From Candidatus Omnitrophota bacterium (lineage in GTDB: Bacteria; Omnitrophota; Gorgyraeia; Aquiviventales; Aquiviventaceae), in the NCBI GenBank assembly GCA_016206565.1, contig JACQRG010000014.1, positions 1 through 5,716 of the forward strand: 5,716 nucleotides of DNA, read 5' to 3'. The first letter of the stretch is position 1. Every line of letters starts with the position of its first letter. Shown piece by piece: positions 5,439 to 5,716 of the stretch. The notes under the pieces were generated by a model that was not told the DNA's origin, made no database searches, and was given only the letters and a program-made list of their open reading frames with translations. Position numbers and translations under genes: made by a program.

Positions 5439-5716
5439 CTACGGCGTCTTGCGCCGGTTGCGGACGTACAAGCTGCGGTCGAACTGTTTGGCGTAGGCCT
5501 TCAGCTCGGCCCCGATGGCCGCCACCTGGCCGGGGTGGGTCAGCGGCTGCTCCTCGTTCGTCACCAGCGCAATCGAGACGGACAGCAGGGGAGTCGCGAC
5601 GAGCTTGCCCTGGCGGTCCAGGTGGAGCAGGTGGCCGCGCTGCCGGTCGGCCTCATCGTAGAGCGCGGGCACCATCGCGTCGAACTCCCGGATGATGGCC
5701 TCGCACAGCGGCCCCG
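5439..5716 (-). CDS. GGDEF-domain protein (probable diguanylate cyclase), C-terminal fragment
   Basis: The frame is open from the window's right edge to TAG at 5439-5441, giving about 91 residues that match the end of a GGDEF domain. Reading from the edge, LCEAIIREFDAMVPALYDEADRQRG is followed by a hydrophilic turn and then LLSVSIALVTNEE, the strand of the conserved SIGV motif. The last part is a helix containing AAIGAELKAYAKQF, then SLYVRNRR. This pattern is typical of GGDEF output domains in response-regulator-like proteins. The GGDEF active-site loop lies beyond the window, so cyclase activity cannot be judged. The usual glycine of SIG is alanine here. The methionine at 5675-5673 is internal. 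The gene converges on the PilZ operon with a 6-base gap, linking c-di-GMP synthesis or sensing to c-di-GMP receptors. Confidence 0.8.
   Translation of the reverse strand, partial: GPLCEAIIREFDAMVPALYDEADRQRGHLLHLDRQGKLVATPLLSVSIALVTNEEQPLTHPGQVAAIGAELKAYAKQFDRSLYVRNRRKTP

Noticed and set aside
5433..5439. A run of seven C at the convergent gene junction as a frameshift or assembly error
   Set aside because: Both flanking genes end in normal stop codons with sensible C-termini, so no error needs to be assumed.

Overview
The window is GC-rich coding DNA from what looks like an uncultured diderm bacterium. Several proteins combine an inner-membrane anchor with long coiled coils, a periplasmic AMIN-like domain, PilZ domains and a GGDEF domain. 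The coiled-coil protein with a beta-rich C-terminal domain and the GGDEF variant type remind me of Omnitrophota and related lineages. That placement is an impression from protein style, not a phylogenetic result.

Layout. Positions 1-1406 hold the 3' four-fifths of ilvD (dihydroxy-acid dehydratase, branched-chain amino acid synthesis), cut by the window's left edge. Nine bases later comes a complete class II tRNA-Leu with anticodon GAG (1416-1497). A relatively AT-rich gap follows (1498-1739) and is organised like a regulated leader. It has a sigma-70-type promoter (TTGACA, 17-nt spacer, extended -10), a hairpin that pairs part of a strong Shine-Dalgarno sequence, a possible 45-codon ORF, and a strong intrinsic terminator (1676-1704) that lies inside that ORF. 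The ORF's stop codon overlaps the GTG start of the next gene.

From 1740 to 5432 three tightly spaced same-strand genes form a likely operon. The first encodes a membrane-anchored periplasmic coiled-coil protein with a beta-rich C-terminal domain. The second is a 687-residue multidomain protein: signal peptide, AMIN-like domain, transmembrane helix, Mrr-like nuclease fold without catalytic residues, coiled coil, PilZ. The third encodes a PilZ, transmembrane helix and periplasmic coiled-coil protein. Converging on it from the other strand (5439-5716, cut by the right edge) is the C-terminal end of a GGDEF-domain protein.

How they may work together (inference). Two proteins carry both halves of the PilZ c-di-GMP-binding signature (RxxxR and [DN]xSxxG), and a GGDEF gene sits next to them. 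The operon therefore plausibly encodes an envelope-spanning assembly that senses c-di-GMP in the cytoplasm and acts in the periplasm or at peptidoglycan. The AMIN/Mrr-like/PilZ fusion and the attenuator-like leader are the most unusual parts of the window.
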